NCBI GenBank assembly: GCA_934338065.1
Contig: CAKRGX010000016.1
Coordinates: 1 to 34,559, forward strand
Direction: 5' to 3'
DNA from: an uncultured Eubacterium sp.
GTDB taxonomy: Bacteria > Bacillota > Clostridia > Lachnospirales > Lachnospiraceae
DNA: 34,559 nucleotides
Below, piece after piece: positions 7,458 to 15,312 of this stretch. The position numbers were made by a program, and so were the translations under genes. The notes below the pieces were generated by a model. That model saw only the letters and a list, made by a program, of their open reading frames with translations. It was not told the origin of the DNA and ran no database searches. Numbering within the stretch: the stretch's first letter is position 1; each line of letters begins with the position of its first letter.

Positions 7458-8411
7458 TTATTTTGCAACCGGACTTTGTACCGGTGTTGCCACGGGCGCC
7501 GGACTGGCTGCCGGAGTCATTTGCAAAGCTCCGCCCGATGTGGCAGCAGGTGACGCTGCCAGAGCTGTTGCTGCCGGTTTCTTCAATGTGCTGGTTCTTG
7601 TCTCTACACTCGTACGGTTTCCTCCACTTGTATGACCGGGCTGTGCCATCGTCTGCAGTGAACGGAGCTGTTCTTTCATTTGGTTCAGCGTCGTTTGATT
7701 CTTCACTGTGACAGCGCCGATCAAAATTGCGATGAGAGCAACCATCCCTGCTATGCTCCGCCCCATATGAGTTTCCCTTTGCTGTCTCCTCTCTTTTTTT
7801 TGCTCCTTCTCCCTCATGATCCCACGAATATTCCGCACAACACGATCATCTTCCTGCTCCACAATATGTATATGCCGGTCATTTTCTTTTTCCATATAAT
7901 GCAGCATCTCAGGATTTTTTTCGTAATAAACAAAATACCCTTTCTGTTTTTCTAACTGACCGGTCCGATAAACAAAGAACCGGTCCTCTTGTTCATCCGC
8001 TTCATATACGTATAGTATTTTATCTCCTTTGCAAAAATTTTTGCGGTGTATCTCCAGCAGTTTCGGGGCCTCATTTACAGAAAACCCATTCTGTGTATAA
8101 AACCATCCCAGAATCTCCAAATCCGTAAAATTTTCTTTTATCAAAGAATACACATTATCCCACATCTCTGACGTTAATTCTACGGAATTTCTTTTTTCGA
8201 AATTTTCTATCTCAACAATTCCGGAAATCTGATATATTTTATCGCCATTATAAGTATAATAATTTCCTAGCAGGACAGCTGCTTTTTCTCCTGTTTTGCC
8301 ACGTTCTGCCAACTGTCGTGCAAAGCGTATGACATAATCTTCCATATAAATCCTTCCGCGCGACGGAATCTCACCTATCTGACGTACACTCTTTGGTTTT
8401 GACCACTGCAT
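7458..8411 (-). CDS. MPN/JAB-like domain membrane protein without metal ligands
   Basis: With the chosen start (ATG at 8411, GAGAGGT upstream) the protein has 317 residues. Residues about 20-165 follow the Mov34/MPN/JAB pattern: AAVLLG, then ISGIVEIENF, then LTSEMWDNVYSLI and EILGWFYTQNGFS, then ILYVYEADEQEDRFFVY. In active JAMM peptidases the GW segment reads GWYHTHP and supplies zinc ligands; here it is GWFYTQNG, so the ligands are gone and no peptidase activity is expected. A charged helical stretch (about 165-215) leads to one membrane helix (about 217-236), a short coiled coil and an Ala/Pro/Thr-rich tail. The JAB-like part would be cytoplasmic and the tail outside. An upstream in-frame start at 8558 would run into the divergent promoter region and is not preferred. 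The family assignment is by motif reading. Confidence 0.6.
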   Translation of the reverse strand: MQWSKPKSVRQIGEIPSRGRIYMEDYVIRFARQLAERGKTGEKAAVLLGNYYTYNGDKIYQISGIVEIENFEKRNSVELTSEMWDNVYSLIKENFTDLEILGWFYTQNGFSVNEAPKLLEIHRKNFCKGDKILYVYEADEQEDRFFVYRTGQLEKQKGYFVYYEKNPEMLHYMEKENDRHIHIVEQEDDRVVRNIRGIMREKEQKKERRQQRETHMGRSIAGMVALIAILIGAVTVKNQTTLNQMKEQLRSLQTMAQPGHTSGGNRTSVETRTSTLKKPAATALAASPAATSGGALQMTPAASPAPVATPVQSPVAK

Positions 8412-8526
8412 ATTCTGACCTCTCTTTCCAGGTAAAATCTTTTTAACACGACCCATCATACCACATAAAAACTGCATAATTTGTCGATTAGACAACTTGA
8501 AAATATAATTTTTCGAGAATGTTTTT

Positions 8527-8554
8527 TTGATATTTCGTCCATACTTTTTATGAA
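8527..8554 (+). promoter_or_regulatory. Candidate promoter of yyaC
   Basis: TTGATA (8527-8532), 16-bp spacer, TATGAA (8549-8554), 50 bp before the yyaC start. The expected sporulation-sigma motifs were not clearly seen, so this is only a sigma-A-like candidate. On the opposite strand an extended -10-like TGGTATGAT lies upstream of the MPN-like gene. Confidence 0.4.
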
Positions 8555-8603
8555 ACATATACAGCGTTTCAAAAGGATAGTAAAACAGGAAATGAGGCTA
8601 ACT

Positions 8604-9182
8604 ATGACACACTATTTTGATCCCGGAAACACCCGGTCACTCTTTGATTTTACCGTTTCTCTTCAGGAACTGATCAGGAAAAATATAGAAAAAAAAGAAG
8701 AAATTGTAATCCTATGCATAGGCTCTGACCGCGCAACAGGAGATTGTCTCGGCCCCCTCATCGGGCACAAACTCTGCCAGTTTCAGGCAAGCCGGCACAA
8801 AAAGAGCTTCCGAATTTTTGGCACTTTGGAAAATCCCATTCATGCCAAAAACCTGGAAGCCACTATGCAAATGATCCGGTTATATCATGCCAATGCACTT
8901 ATCATTGCCATCGATGCCTCACTCGGCATCGTGGATCACATCGGATATGTCACCTTGGGAGAAGGCTCTCTCTGCCCCGGCATCGGTGTATCCAAAAAGC
9001 TGCCTGCCGTAGGCGACATTTTCATTACCGGAATTGTAAACCTTTCCGGCTTTAGCAGTCAGATGCTGTTACAGACTACTCATTTAAATCTCGTTGTAAA
9101 ACTTGCTGACTTTATAACAAAAGGGCTTTATCACTCTCTTCTGCAGTCAGAGTTCCGTCCTGCCCTCCAGCGCGCGGAATAA
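8604..9182 (+). CDS. yyaC: YyaC-type spore protease-like protein (DUF1256)
   Basis: This 192-residue protein belongs to the YyaC family, which is related to the GPR spore protease and hydrogenase-maturation peptidases. Members are made in sporulating Firmicutes. Visible family features are VILCIGSDRATGDCLGPLIG near the N-terminus, GTLENPIHAKNLE, IIAIDASLG, and the C-terminal GIGVSKKLPAVGDIFITGIVN. The start ATG at 8604 has GAGG upstream; the longer frame from 8481 would add residues encoded by the promoter region. Its last 36 bp overlap the convergent recR gene. Its presence supports a spore-forming host. Confidence 0.9.
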   Translation: MTHYFDPGNTRSLFDFTVSLQELIRKNIEKKEEIVILCIGSDRATGDCLGPLIGHKLCQFQASRHKKSFRIFGTLENPIHAKNLEATMQMIRLYHANALIIAIDASLGIVDHIGYVTLGEGSLCPGIGVSKKLPAVGDIFITGIVNLSGFSSQMLLQTTHLNLVVKLADFITKGLYHSLLQSEFRPALQRAE

Positions 9183-9746
9183 TGTCATCTCATCGATAAA
9201 TTCCAACGCACCGCCCACCGGCACACCGCTGGCAATACGAGTCACTTTGATTCCTGCCTGTTTAACGAATTTGCTGATCCACAAAGCCGTTGCCTCACCT
9301 TCAACCGTAGAGTTCGTTGCAATGATCACTTCCTGCACATCTTCCCTCTGCAGGCGCTGCATGAGTTCTTTCAGTTTTAAATTCTCCGGCTGGACCCCTA
9401 TCATAGGATTCACAGCCCCATGCAATACATGATAGACCCCTTTGTACTGCCCGGTCTTCTCATATGCTGCCAGATCGCTTGGCTCCTCCACTACCATAAT
9501 AGTAGAATGATCCCTCTTAGGATTACTGCATACCTGACAAAGTTCCTGATCCGACAGATTAAAACATTCTTTGCAAAAACATATCTTCTTTCTCGCTGTC
9601 AAGATACTTTCTGCCAGATGCTCTACCCGCTTCTCTGGCAGATTTAAAATATGAAAAGCTAGCCGCTGCGCTGATTTGGGACCAATATTAGGCAGACTTG
9701 CCAATTCTTCGATCAAAGCATTGATTGACTCACTATAATAATTCAT
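9147..9746 (-). CDS. recR: Recombination mediator RecR
   Basis: RecR works with RecO (and RecF) to load RecA on SSB-coated single-stranded DNA at gaps. The 199-residue length is standard. It shows the N-terminal helix-hairpin-helix (LASLPNIGPKSAQRLAFHIL), a four-Cys zinc finger (CFCKECFNLS...LCQVC at about 57-72) and the Toprim domain (IMVVEEPSDLAAYEKTG; VIIATNSTVEGEATA). It ends with the GVPVGGALEFIDEMTLFRAL segment. Its ATG overlaps the ybaB stop by one base (TGATG), so translation is coupled. Its 3' end overlaps the convergent yyaC by 36 bp. It belongs to the pfkA-dnaX-ybaB-recR run. Confidence 0.98.
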   Translation of the reverse strand: MNYYSESINALIEELASLPNIGPKSAQRLAFHILNLPEKRVEHLAESILTARKKICFCKECFNLSDQELCQVCSNPKRDHSTIMVVEEPSDLAAYEKTGQYKGVYHVLHGAVNPMIGVQPENLKLKELMQRLQREDVQEVIIATNSTVEGEATALWISKFVKQAGIKVTRIASGVPVGGALEFIDEMTLFRALEGRTEL

Positions 9747-10096
9747 CAGAACGGAAAGCCTCCGCCCAGATTCAATCCACCAGTCAATGCTTCCATGGAT
9801 TTGGCACTGTCTTCTTCCAACATACGGAGTGCTTCATTTGTTGCTGCAACAATCAGGTCTTCCAACATTTCAATATCATCCGGATCCACCACTTCTTCAC
9901 TCAGCTTAACAGACAACACCTCTTTTTTTCCGGAAACTTTCACCGTAACAGCTCCGCCACCCGCAGTCGCTTCGTATTCTTTTTCTTCCATTTCCTTCTG
10001 CGTTTCTTCCATCTGACGCTGCATCTTCTGAGCCTGCTTCATCAAATTGTTCATATTTCCAGGCATGCCTCCCTGAAATCCACCTCTTCTAGCCAT
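9746..10096 (-). CDS. ybaB: YbaB/EbfC nucleoid-associated protein
   Basis: This 116-residue protein has the typical YbaB layout. There is a Gly-rich N-terminus ([20 protein letters not shown]), a long charged helix ([20 protein letters not shown]), then a beta-sheet core ([16 protein letters not shown]) and a helix with [14 protein letters not shown]. YbaB dimers bind DNA and are almost always encoded between dnaX and recR, as here. It is 18 bp from dnaX, and its stop overlaps the recR start by one base. Confidence 0.97.
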   Translation of the reverse strand: MARRGGFQGGMPGNMNNLMKQAQKMQRQMEETQKEMEEKEYEATAGGGAVTVKVSGKKEVLSVKLSEEVVDPDDIEMLEDLIVAATNEALRMLEEDSAKSMEALTGGLNLGGGFPF

Positions 10097-10114
10097 TTTT
10101 ATTTCCTCACTTTC

Positions 10115-11689
10115 CTAGTCTAGCATTTCTATTTCCACATTTTTTATAATATTTCTTAATTCCGGCAAAGAATTCATTTCTTGCTTTGTCTGCACAAACC
10201 TTATATCAAGCGAAATCTTCTTGCCTGTTAACTGTCCTGCTGCCTCAATCAGTTCTCCCTGATGTTCCTCATTTTTAAAATAATCTGCCGTAACCTCCTG
10301 CGGAAACGCTAATACAAGTTTACCGGCATCCGATACTGACAGCCGTACATCAACAAGCATACTGCGGCAGACCTGACCAACTCTGCTTAAAATCTGCTTC
10401 CAGTTCGCTACAACATCACGAACATCATCCGGCACCGCCTCGGGTCTAATTTTTTTCACAGGTTCCGGATCAGAAACTGCTGTCCCTTCTGACGGACTTA
10501 ACGCAGTTACACTGCCGGATGCCAGTGCTTCCTGCCATTGCTCTGTCATTTGTTCGATGTTTCGCATGCGCTGAAGAATCGAATCATAATCCTGTTCCAT
10601 CTGCGGGCGGCACAATTTTATCAATGCCACCTCCAGCATAACTCTTTTATTATTTCCGTATTTCATTTCATTTGCCAGTGCGGATAAAATCCGTATAAAG
10701 CGAAAAATGGTAGTTACCTCGACCTGCTGTGCATATTGTTCTATTTCCTGTAAATTTTCTGCCGTCAGATCAACGAGTTCTCCTGTCTCATCCGCTGTCT
10801 GAACCACTAACAGATTGCGCAGATACCAGATAAATTCATTGACAAACTGCGTCAGATCCTTACCTCTCTCTACCATGTCTGCAACAACCTGTATCACTCC
10901 TTCCACCCGGTTCTGCACCAGTGCTTCCATGAGTTGATGATACACATCCTGGTCAACGGCACCTAAAACTTTCAGAACCTTTTCATACGTAAGCTTCTGC
11001 CCAAAATAAAACGAAATGCATTGTTCCAGCAGACTCAGTCCATCACGAAGTGCTCCATCTGCCTGTCTTGCAATATACTGCAGCGCCTCAGGTTCTGCCT
11101 CTACCCCCTCTTTATCGAGCAGTTCCTGTAATCTCGAAGCAATCTCATCCACACGGATTCTTTTGAAATCATACCGCTGGCAGCGTGATAAAATTGTCAG
11201 AGGAATCTTATGCGCCTCTGTTGTTGCCAAAATAAAGATCAGGTAGGCCGGAGGTTCCTCCAATGTTTTTAATAGCGCATTAAAAGCACTCGTTGTCAGC
11301 ATATGAACTTCATCAACAATATATACTTTAAAGCGGCCTTCTGCCGGAGAATACTGAACTTCATCAATAACCTGGCGGATATCATCGACCCTGTTATTCG
11401 AAGCCGCATCGATTTCTACCACATTCATTGAGGTCTGCGCCTCGATTGCACGACACATCGCACACTCACCACATGGTCCCTGCGGTCCCGGATTTTCGCA
11501 GTTAACTGCCTTGGCAAAAATTTTAGCAACAGTAGTCTTACCGGTTCCCCTTGTGCCACAGAATAAATAGGCATGTCCAATGCGGTCAGCCTTGATCTGG
11601 TTCGTCAGGGTAGTCACAATATGTTCCTGCCCTTTTACATCAGAAAAATCTTTTGGTCGGTATTTTCTATATAAAGCCTGATATGACAT
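10115..11689 (-). CDS. dnaX: DNA polymerase III subunit gamma/tau
   Basis: DnaX is the ATPase of the clamp loader. The 524-residue protein has Walker A GTRGTGKTT (45-53), a four-Cys zinc module (C64, C73, C76, C79), Walker B VYIVDEVHM, sensor 1 ILATTEAH and the SRC Arg-finger motif (168-170). The lid and collar domains follow to about residue 370, then a linker and a C-terminal domain. At codons 412-413 a run of seven A occurs (10456-10450). A -1 slip there gives one Asn codon and then TAG, producing a 414-residue gamma-like form that would lack the C-terminal tau part. The gene starts 15 bp after pfkA with AGGAGAAG as its ribosome binding site, so the two are probably co-transcribed. Confidence 0.97.
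   Translation of the reverse strand: MSYQALYRKYRPKDFSDVKGQEHIVTTLTNQIKADRIGHAYLFCGTRGTGKTTVAKIFAKAVNCENPGPQGPCGECAMCRAIEAQTSMNVVEIDAASNNRVDDIRQVIDEVQYSPAEGRFKVYIVDEVHMLTTSAFNALLKTLEEPPAYLIFILATTEAHKIPLTILSRCQRYDFKRIRVDEIASRLQELLDKEGVEAEPEALQYIARQADGALRDGLSLLEQCISFYFGQKLTYEKVLKVLGAVDQDVYHQLMEALVQNRVEGVIQVVADMVERGKDLTQFVNEFIWYLRNLLVVQTADETGELVDLTAENLQEIEQYAQQVEVTTIFRFIRILSALANEMKYGNNKRVMLEVALIKLCRPQMEQDYDSILQRMRNIEQMTEQWQEALASGSVTALSPSEGTAVSDPEPVKKIRPEAVPDDVRDVVANWKQILSRVGQVCRSMLVDVRLSVSDAGKLVLAFPQEVTADYFKNEEHQGELIEAAGQLTGKKISLDIRFVQTKQEMNSLPELRNIIKNVEIEMLD
10446..10456 (-). other. Candidate slip site in dnaX (A7 then TAG in the -1 frame)
   Basis: Minus-strand GTG AAA AAA ATT AGA at codons 411-415. 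Seven A (10456-10450) allow a tRNA-Lys or RNA polymerase slip. The -1 frame reads AAT TAG, stopping at 10448-10446. The position matches the gamma/tau boundary known from E. coli dnaX. No clear SD-like stimulator is seen upstream. Confidence 0.4.
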
Positions 11690-11704
11690 ATTTTCTTCTC
11701 CTGT

Positions 11705-12778
11705 TTACACACCAAAACTGATACCAAGATTTTTTGCTTCTTGTATGATAGAAGACTCCGGGTCGACCATTTTCAGTTTACCTGCCACTTCACTCAATGG
11801 CACAGGAATAATCTCATCATTTTTAAATCCAACCATATAGCCATACTTTTCCTCCAAGACAAGTTCTGCCGCTGCAGCACCCAAACGACTGGAGATCACA
11901 CGGTCATAGGCACATGGACTACCGCCCCGCTGTGTATGCCCCGGTACCGTAATTCTTATTTCCTGCCCTGTTTTTTCTTCAATTTCGGCACCAATCTTAT
12001 ATGATACACTAGGATATGGATTATCCTTCAGCCTCGCTTTACGCTCTTTCTTGGAAAGAGCTGCATCCTCTTTACTAATTGCTCCCTCGGCGACAGCCAG
12101 AATAGAAAATCTCTTGCCTGCGTCTGTTCTCTTCTGTATCGCATCTACAACAGCATCAATATCATAAGGGATCTCAGGCAGAAGAATAACATCCGCACCG
12201 CCGGCAATTCCTGCATGAAGTGTCAGCCAGCCAACCTTATGCCCCATAACTTCAACGATAAACACACGTCCATGTGAATACGCCGTCGTATGAATACAAT
12301 CAATCGCATTTGTCGCAATATCAACTGCACTTTGAAACCCAAATGTCATATCTGTTCCCCATATATCATTATCAATCGTCTTAGGAAGGCCGATCACATT
12401 GCATCCTTCTTCCGATAACATATTGGCCGATTTCTGAGTGCCATTTCCTCCTAAAATAACCAGACAGTCCAGTTTGAGTTTATTATAGGTATTCACCATC
12501 GCCTTAACTTTATCCATACCATTTTCATCTGGTTTTCGCATATTTTTAAAAGGCTGCCGGGACGAACCAAGTATCGTTCCGCCCTCTGTCAGAATTCCCG
12601 AAAAATCAGACGGTTTCATCTTGACATATTTTTCATACATCAATCCTTTGTATCCCTCCAGAATTCCAATGATCTCTGTATCCGGATCTGCATTGTATAG
12701 TGTCTTTGCCACGCCTCTCATAGTCGCATTCAACGCCTGACAGTCGCCACCACTTGTCAAAAAGCCTACTCGTCTCAT
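11705..12778 (-). CDS. pfkA: 6-phosphofructokinase, probably ATP-dependent
   Basis: Phosphofructokinase converts fructose-6-phosphate to fructose-1,6-bisphosphate, the committed step of glycolysis. The 357-residue protein has the N-terminal GFLTSGGDCQALNATMRG loop, the phosphoryl-donor region VILGGNGTQKSA and the catalytic PKTIDNDIWGTD. It also has the substrate-binding VEVMGHKVGWL and PGHTQRGGSPCAYDR. The Gly in GGNG favours ATP, whereas pyrophosphate enzymes have Asp there. The Lys in PKTIDND is shared with pyrophosphate enzymes and with the ATP-using group III type, so donor choice should be tested. Length and loops resemble group III, which usually lacks the classic allosteric control. 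Start ATG at 12778 with AAAGGAG. It has its own promoter and runs into dnaX. Confidence 0.93.
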   Translation of the reverse strand: MRRVGFLTSGGDCQALNATMRGVAKTLYNADPDTEIIGILEGYKGLMYEKYVKMKPSDFSGILTEGGTILGSSRQPFKNMRKPDENGMDKVKAMVNTYNKLKLDCLVILGGNGTQKSANMLSEEGCNVIGLPKTIDNDIWGTDMTFGFQSAVDIATNAIDCIHTTAYSHGRVFIVEVMGHKVGWLTLHAGIAGGADVILLPEIPYDIDAVVDAIQKRTDAGKRFSILAVAEGAISKEDAALSKKERKARLKDNPYPSVSYKIGAEIEEKTGQEIRITVPGHTQRGGSPCAYDRVISSRLGAAAAELVLEEKYGYMVGFKNDEIIPVPLSEVAGKLKMVDPESSIIQEAKNLGISFGV

Positions 12779-12825
12779 AGCAAATCTCCTTTCGTACTTT
12801 AGTTCAAATCACAATGTCTGTTTCT

Positions 12826-12854
12826 AGTGTACCCTATTTCCTTTTTTTAAGCAA
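12826..12854 (-). promoter_or_regulatory. Candidate promoter of pfkA-dnaX-ybaB-recR
   Basis: Minus-strand TTGCTT (12854-12849), 17-bp spacer, TACACT (12831-12826), about 45 bp from the pfkA start. Confidence 0.5.
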
Positions 12855-12893
12855 GCAAAAAGAAAGCACAAACCTTCCGGCTCATGCTTTCTT
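12855..12893 (-). terminator. Terminator of the secreted Ig-like protein gene
   Basis: Stem AAGAAAGCA (12893-12885 on the minus strand) / TGCTTTCTT (12868-12860) followed by TTTGC, just after the stop at 12912. The plus-strand reading also ends in a T-rich stretch. Confidence 0.65.
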
Positions 12894-12911
12894 ATCTTTT
12901 TTATTCAATTA

Positions 12912-15065
12912 TCAATCTTCAGTAGACTCTTTCTTAACAGAATTAAGAACTACGTTCGTATTTCCATTGACACTAAATGCTCCGGAAACCTTGTACCATC
13001 CTAAAGGCTCAGATGTTTCGTAACGTTTGTTTCCATTCGAATCGGTATGTTCCTCAATTTTCGCATAGGCACGTACCTCACCATAATCGGAATCCCGATC
13101 GTCGTACCTGCTCGACACAACTTCATAATTGCCCGCCTTCAGATAGCAGTACATAGAACGGTCCTTATCATAGCTGTTATAGAATGTATTTACAGCTGAC
13201 CGATTGCCATAAGAATCCATAACATTCACATCACATGAGCCATAACCGGCAACTCCAGGTACATTGATATTAAAGATTACCTTATACAAAGGAAGTGTGA
13301 AATCTTTCGTCGTATTTCCATTAAATACATTTCCCCCGCTTACACTGTAAGTATTATAAAGAACTTCACAATATGTATAATAATCTCCCGGCAATACACG
13401 AGCCGTATAGGTGCCGTCCAATTCGGTTGTTGCCTGCATAGAATAATGCCTTCCATTCGCATCTGACTTCGTGTAACCACCTACAGACACCTGTTTTGCC
13501 GGCTGACCGGAAGCATCACGTACCATACCGGACACTGTCACACCCTCCTGCAGATTCATGGAAACGGTTGCCGATGCCTTAAGCGCACTGTTTTTCTCAT
13601 CGGTATAGGTTACATCAAAATTATAGTTGCCGGCAGGCACTGCCACACGATCACCTTCATTATTGTAAATAAGTTCAGAAAGCGGTTTACCATTATAAGT
13701 AACCTGATAATCTCTGTCGGCGCTTCCACCTGCTACATGAACAAAGTCTTCAATATCATATTTGTTAAGCGTATAACCACTTTCTTCATTCTTGATCGTC
13801 TTAGGGTCATCCGGATGATAAGTAAGTTGTGTAACTGCCGGCTCAGCTACTGCCACCATCTGATCATTGGAACCAATGACAAAGATATATTTTTTTGTAA
13901 ACGTGACGCCTTTCTCATCGCTACCTGTCAAAGTAGCTGTTGTTCCATTTTCCACCTGATTGATCTTACCTCTGACACATACCGATGTTTTGTCTTTACT
14001 GATGTATGCTCTCAATCCCGAAGGAAGACCACTGACACCGGTATAAGATATATTTCCTATTGCATTCGTGTTATTAATCTCCCAGTATTTATCATAAACA
14101 CCCATGGTATCTTTATTACCGGTTTCATATGTCACCTCTTCCCCTGTTGCATCACCATAACCGGAAATACTGTCCACATAGATTTCTGCCGATTTATTCG
14201 TTGCTAATGCACCAATCGTTACGCGCACATAGCTTTTCATGGAAACGCCATTTTCCAAGACAACATCATATACTTTCTGATCTTTTGTAGAAGCATTCTG
14301 TACTACATGTGGTATATACTTAACAGAAGTAGGACCAGACTTAGATTCTACCGTAAAGTTATTTGCAGCCAATGCTTTTCTGCCAGACAATGTAACTCGG
14401 ATCAAATCGGATGAGATTACAGACACACCACTGATTCCTGCGCCAACCGTCACAATGACACTTGCCTTTTTCCCACTTCCGTCTGCTGCCTTAGCGGTAA
14501 TCTTCGCCTTACCATCGGCCAAACCTTTTACAACACCCTTAGAAGACACCTTTGCTACTTTCTTATTCGATGTAGTCCAGGCTACTTTTGTACAAACACC
14601 TTTCTTAGGTGTTACCGTTGCTTTGATTTTTTTACTGCTTCCTGCAGAAAGAACAAAGTTCTTTGTATTTAATTTTACTTTCTTAACAGCAGCCTTCTTT
14701 ACTACTACTTTGATGGAAGTTTTCTTCTTTTTATTCTTCTTTGATGTAACGATAATCTTTGTCTTTCCTGCCTTCAGACCCTTAACAACACCTTTCGCAC
14801 TGACAGTTGCGATTTTTTTGTCTGCGGACTTAAACGTAACCTTTTTGTTTGCCTTTTTGTTTGGTGTAACCTTAACTGTCGTTGTCAGCTTCACCTTTTT
14901 CCCTTTCGCAACATAGGCAGTTTTTCCTGCCGGTGCCGATACCGTAACTTTCTTAACGGTTACTTTCTTTGCCTCTGCTGTAACCGGGTTCGCAATTGCC
15001 ACAGTCCCCATAACAAGTGCGAACATCATGCCACCAGTCAACACTCTGGTCATACTCTTTTTCAT
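12912..15065 (-). CDS. Secreted multi-domain Ig-like (BIG2) surface protein
   Basis: This 717-residue protein starts with a signal peptide (MKKSMTRVLTGGMMFALVMG, cleavage near residue 32). Two Lys-rich bacterial Ig-like group 2 modules follow (about 35-123 and 126-208), each with the typical KKVTFKSADKKIATVS / VVKGLKAGKTKIIV pattern. A further beta-rich region includes a putative Ig segment at about 345-395 (SGLPSGLRAYIS). Next comes a carboxypeptidase-regulatory-like fold at about 508-590 (VSGMVRDASGQPAKQVSVGG, LDGTYTARVLPGDY), then a C-terminal beta domain. There is no LPXTG signal, SLH repeat or catalytic motif. The basic Ig-like modules may bind cell-wall polymers. The start at 15065 has GGGAGGATATC upstream. 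Role unknown; adhesion or polysaccharide binding is an inference from architecture and from the xylan genes beside it. Confidence 0.8.
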   Translation of the reverse strand: MKKSMTRVLTGGMMFALVMGTVAIANPVTAEAKKVTVKKVTVSAPAGKTAYVAKGKKVKLTTTVKVTPNKKANKKVTFKSADKKIATVSAKGVVKGLKAGKTKIIVTSKKNKKKKTSIKVVVKKAAVKKVKLNTKNFVLSAGSSKKIKATVTPKKGVCTKVAWTTSNKKVAKVSSKGVVKGLADGKAKITAKAADGSGKKASVIVTVGAGISGVSVISSDLIRVTLSGRKALAANNFTVESKSGPTSVKYIPHVVQNASTKDQKVYDVVLENGVSMKSYVRVTIGALATNKSAEIYVDSISGYGDATGEEVTYETGNKDTMGVYDKYWEINNTNAIGNISYTGVSGLPSGLRAYISKDKTSVCVRGKINQVENGTTATLTGSDEKGVTFTKKYIFVIGSNDQMVAVAEPAVTQLTYHPDDPKTIKNEESGYTLNKYDIEDFVHVAGGSADRDYQVTYNGKPLSELIYNNEGDRVAVPAGNYNFDVTYTDEKNSALKASATVSMNLQEGVTVSGMVRDASGQPAKQVSVGGYTKSDANGRHYSMQATTELDGTYTARVLPGDYYTYCEVLYNTYSVSGGNVFNGNTTKDFTLPLYKVIFNINVPGVAGYGSCDVNVMDSYGNRSAVNTFYNSYDKDRSMYCYLKAGNYEVVSSRYDDRDSDYGEVRAYAKIEEHTDSNGNKRYETSEPLGWYKVSGAFSVNGNTNVVLNSVKKESTED

Positions 15066-15112
15066 TTGATATCCTCCCTTTTTTTTTGTGTGAAAAATAT
15101 ATCACCAATCCA

Positions 15113-15140
15113 ATTATAGCACTTCTCCATATTTTGTCTA
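15113..15140 (-). promoter_or_regulatory. Promoter of the secreted Ig-like protein gene
   Basis: Minus-strand TAGACA (15140-15135), 16-bp spacer, extended -10 TGC-TATAAT (-10 at 15118-15113). Confidence 0.7.
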
Positions 15141-15170
15141 CTATTTTTCAATACCATCTCATTTTTATTG

Positions 15171-15199
15171 TTGCATTTTTGCCCTATTTATATTAGAAT
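15171..15199 (+). promoter_or_regulatory. Promoter of the isomerase-xylulokinase-lipoprotein operon
   Basis: TTGCAT (15171-15176), 17-bp spacer, TAGAAT (15194-15199). The predicted start near 15206 falls inside the first AAGTACT repeat. A partial cre-like TGAAAACG is at 15269-15276, but the second half of the CcpA consensus does not match. Confidence 0.75.
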
Positions 15200-15201
15200 A
15201 A

Positions 15202-15246
15202 AAGTACTGATTTTGTTTCTAAAGTACTTACTAATTCAAGTACTGA
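15202..15246 (+). repeat. Three AAGTACTKA repeats, candidate operator
   Basis: AAGTACTGA (15202-15210), AAGTACTTA (15222-15230) and AAGTACTGA (15238-15246) lie 20 and 16 bp apart, from the predicted transcription start into the leader. The middle copy contains the palindrome AAGTACTT. The placement suits a repressor of pentose use; no regulator gene is adjacent. Confidence 0.55.
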
Positions 15247-15312
15247 TGTGTCTGTAAAATCAGGCACCTGAAAACGAACATAATTATGTATATGAAAGGA
15301 TGGTTTACAAAA

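Noticed and set aside
8412..8558. Longer N-terminus for the MPN-like protein
   Set aside because: It would cover the divergent promoter region and adds a basic stretch without family support; the ATG at 8411 has a ribosome binding site.
15265..15280. CcpA cre site before the isomerase gene
   Set aside because: Only the first half (TGAAAACG) fits; the second half of the consensus does not match.
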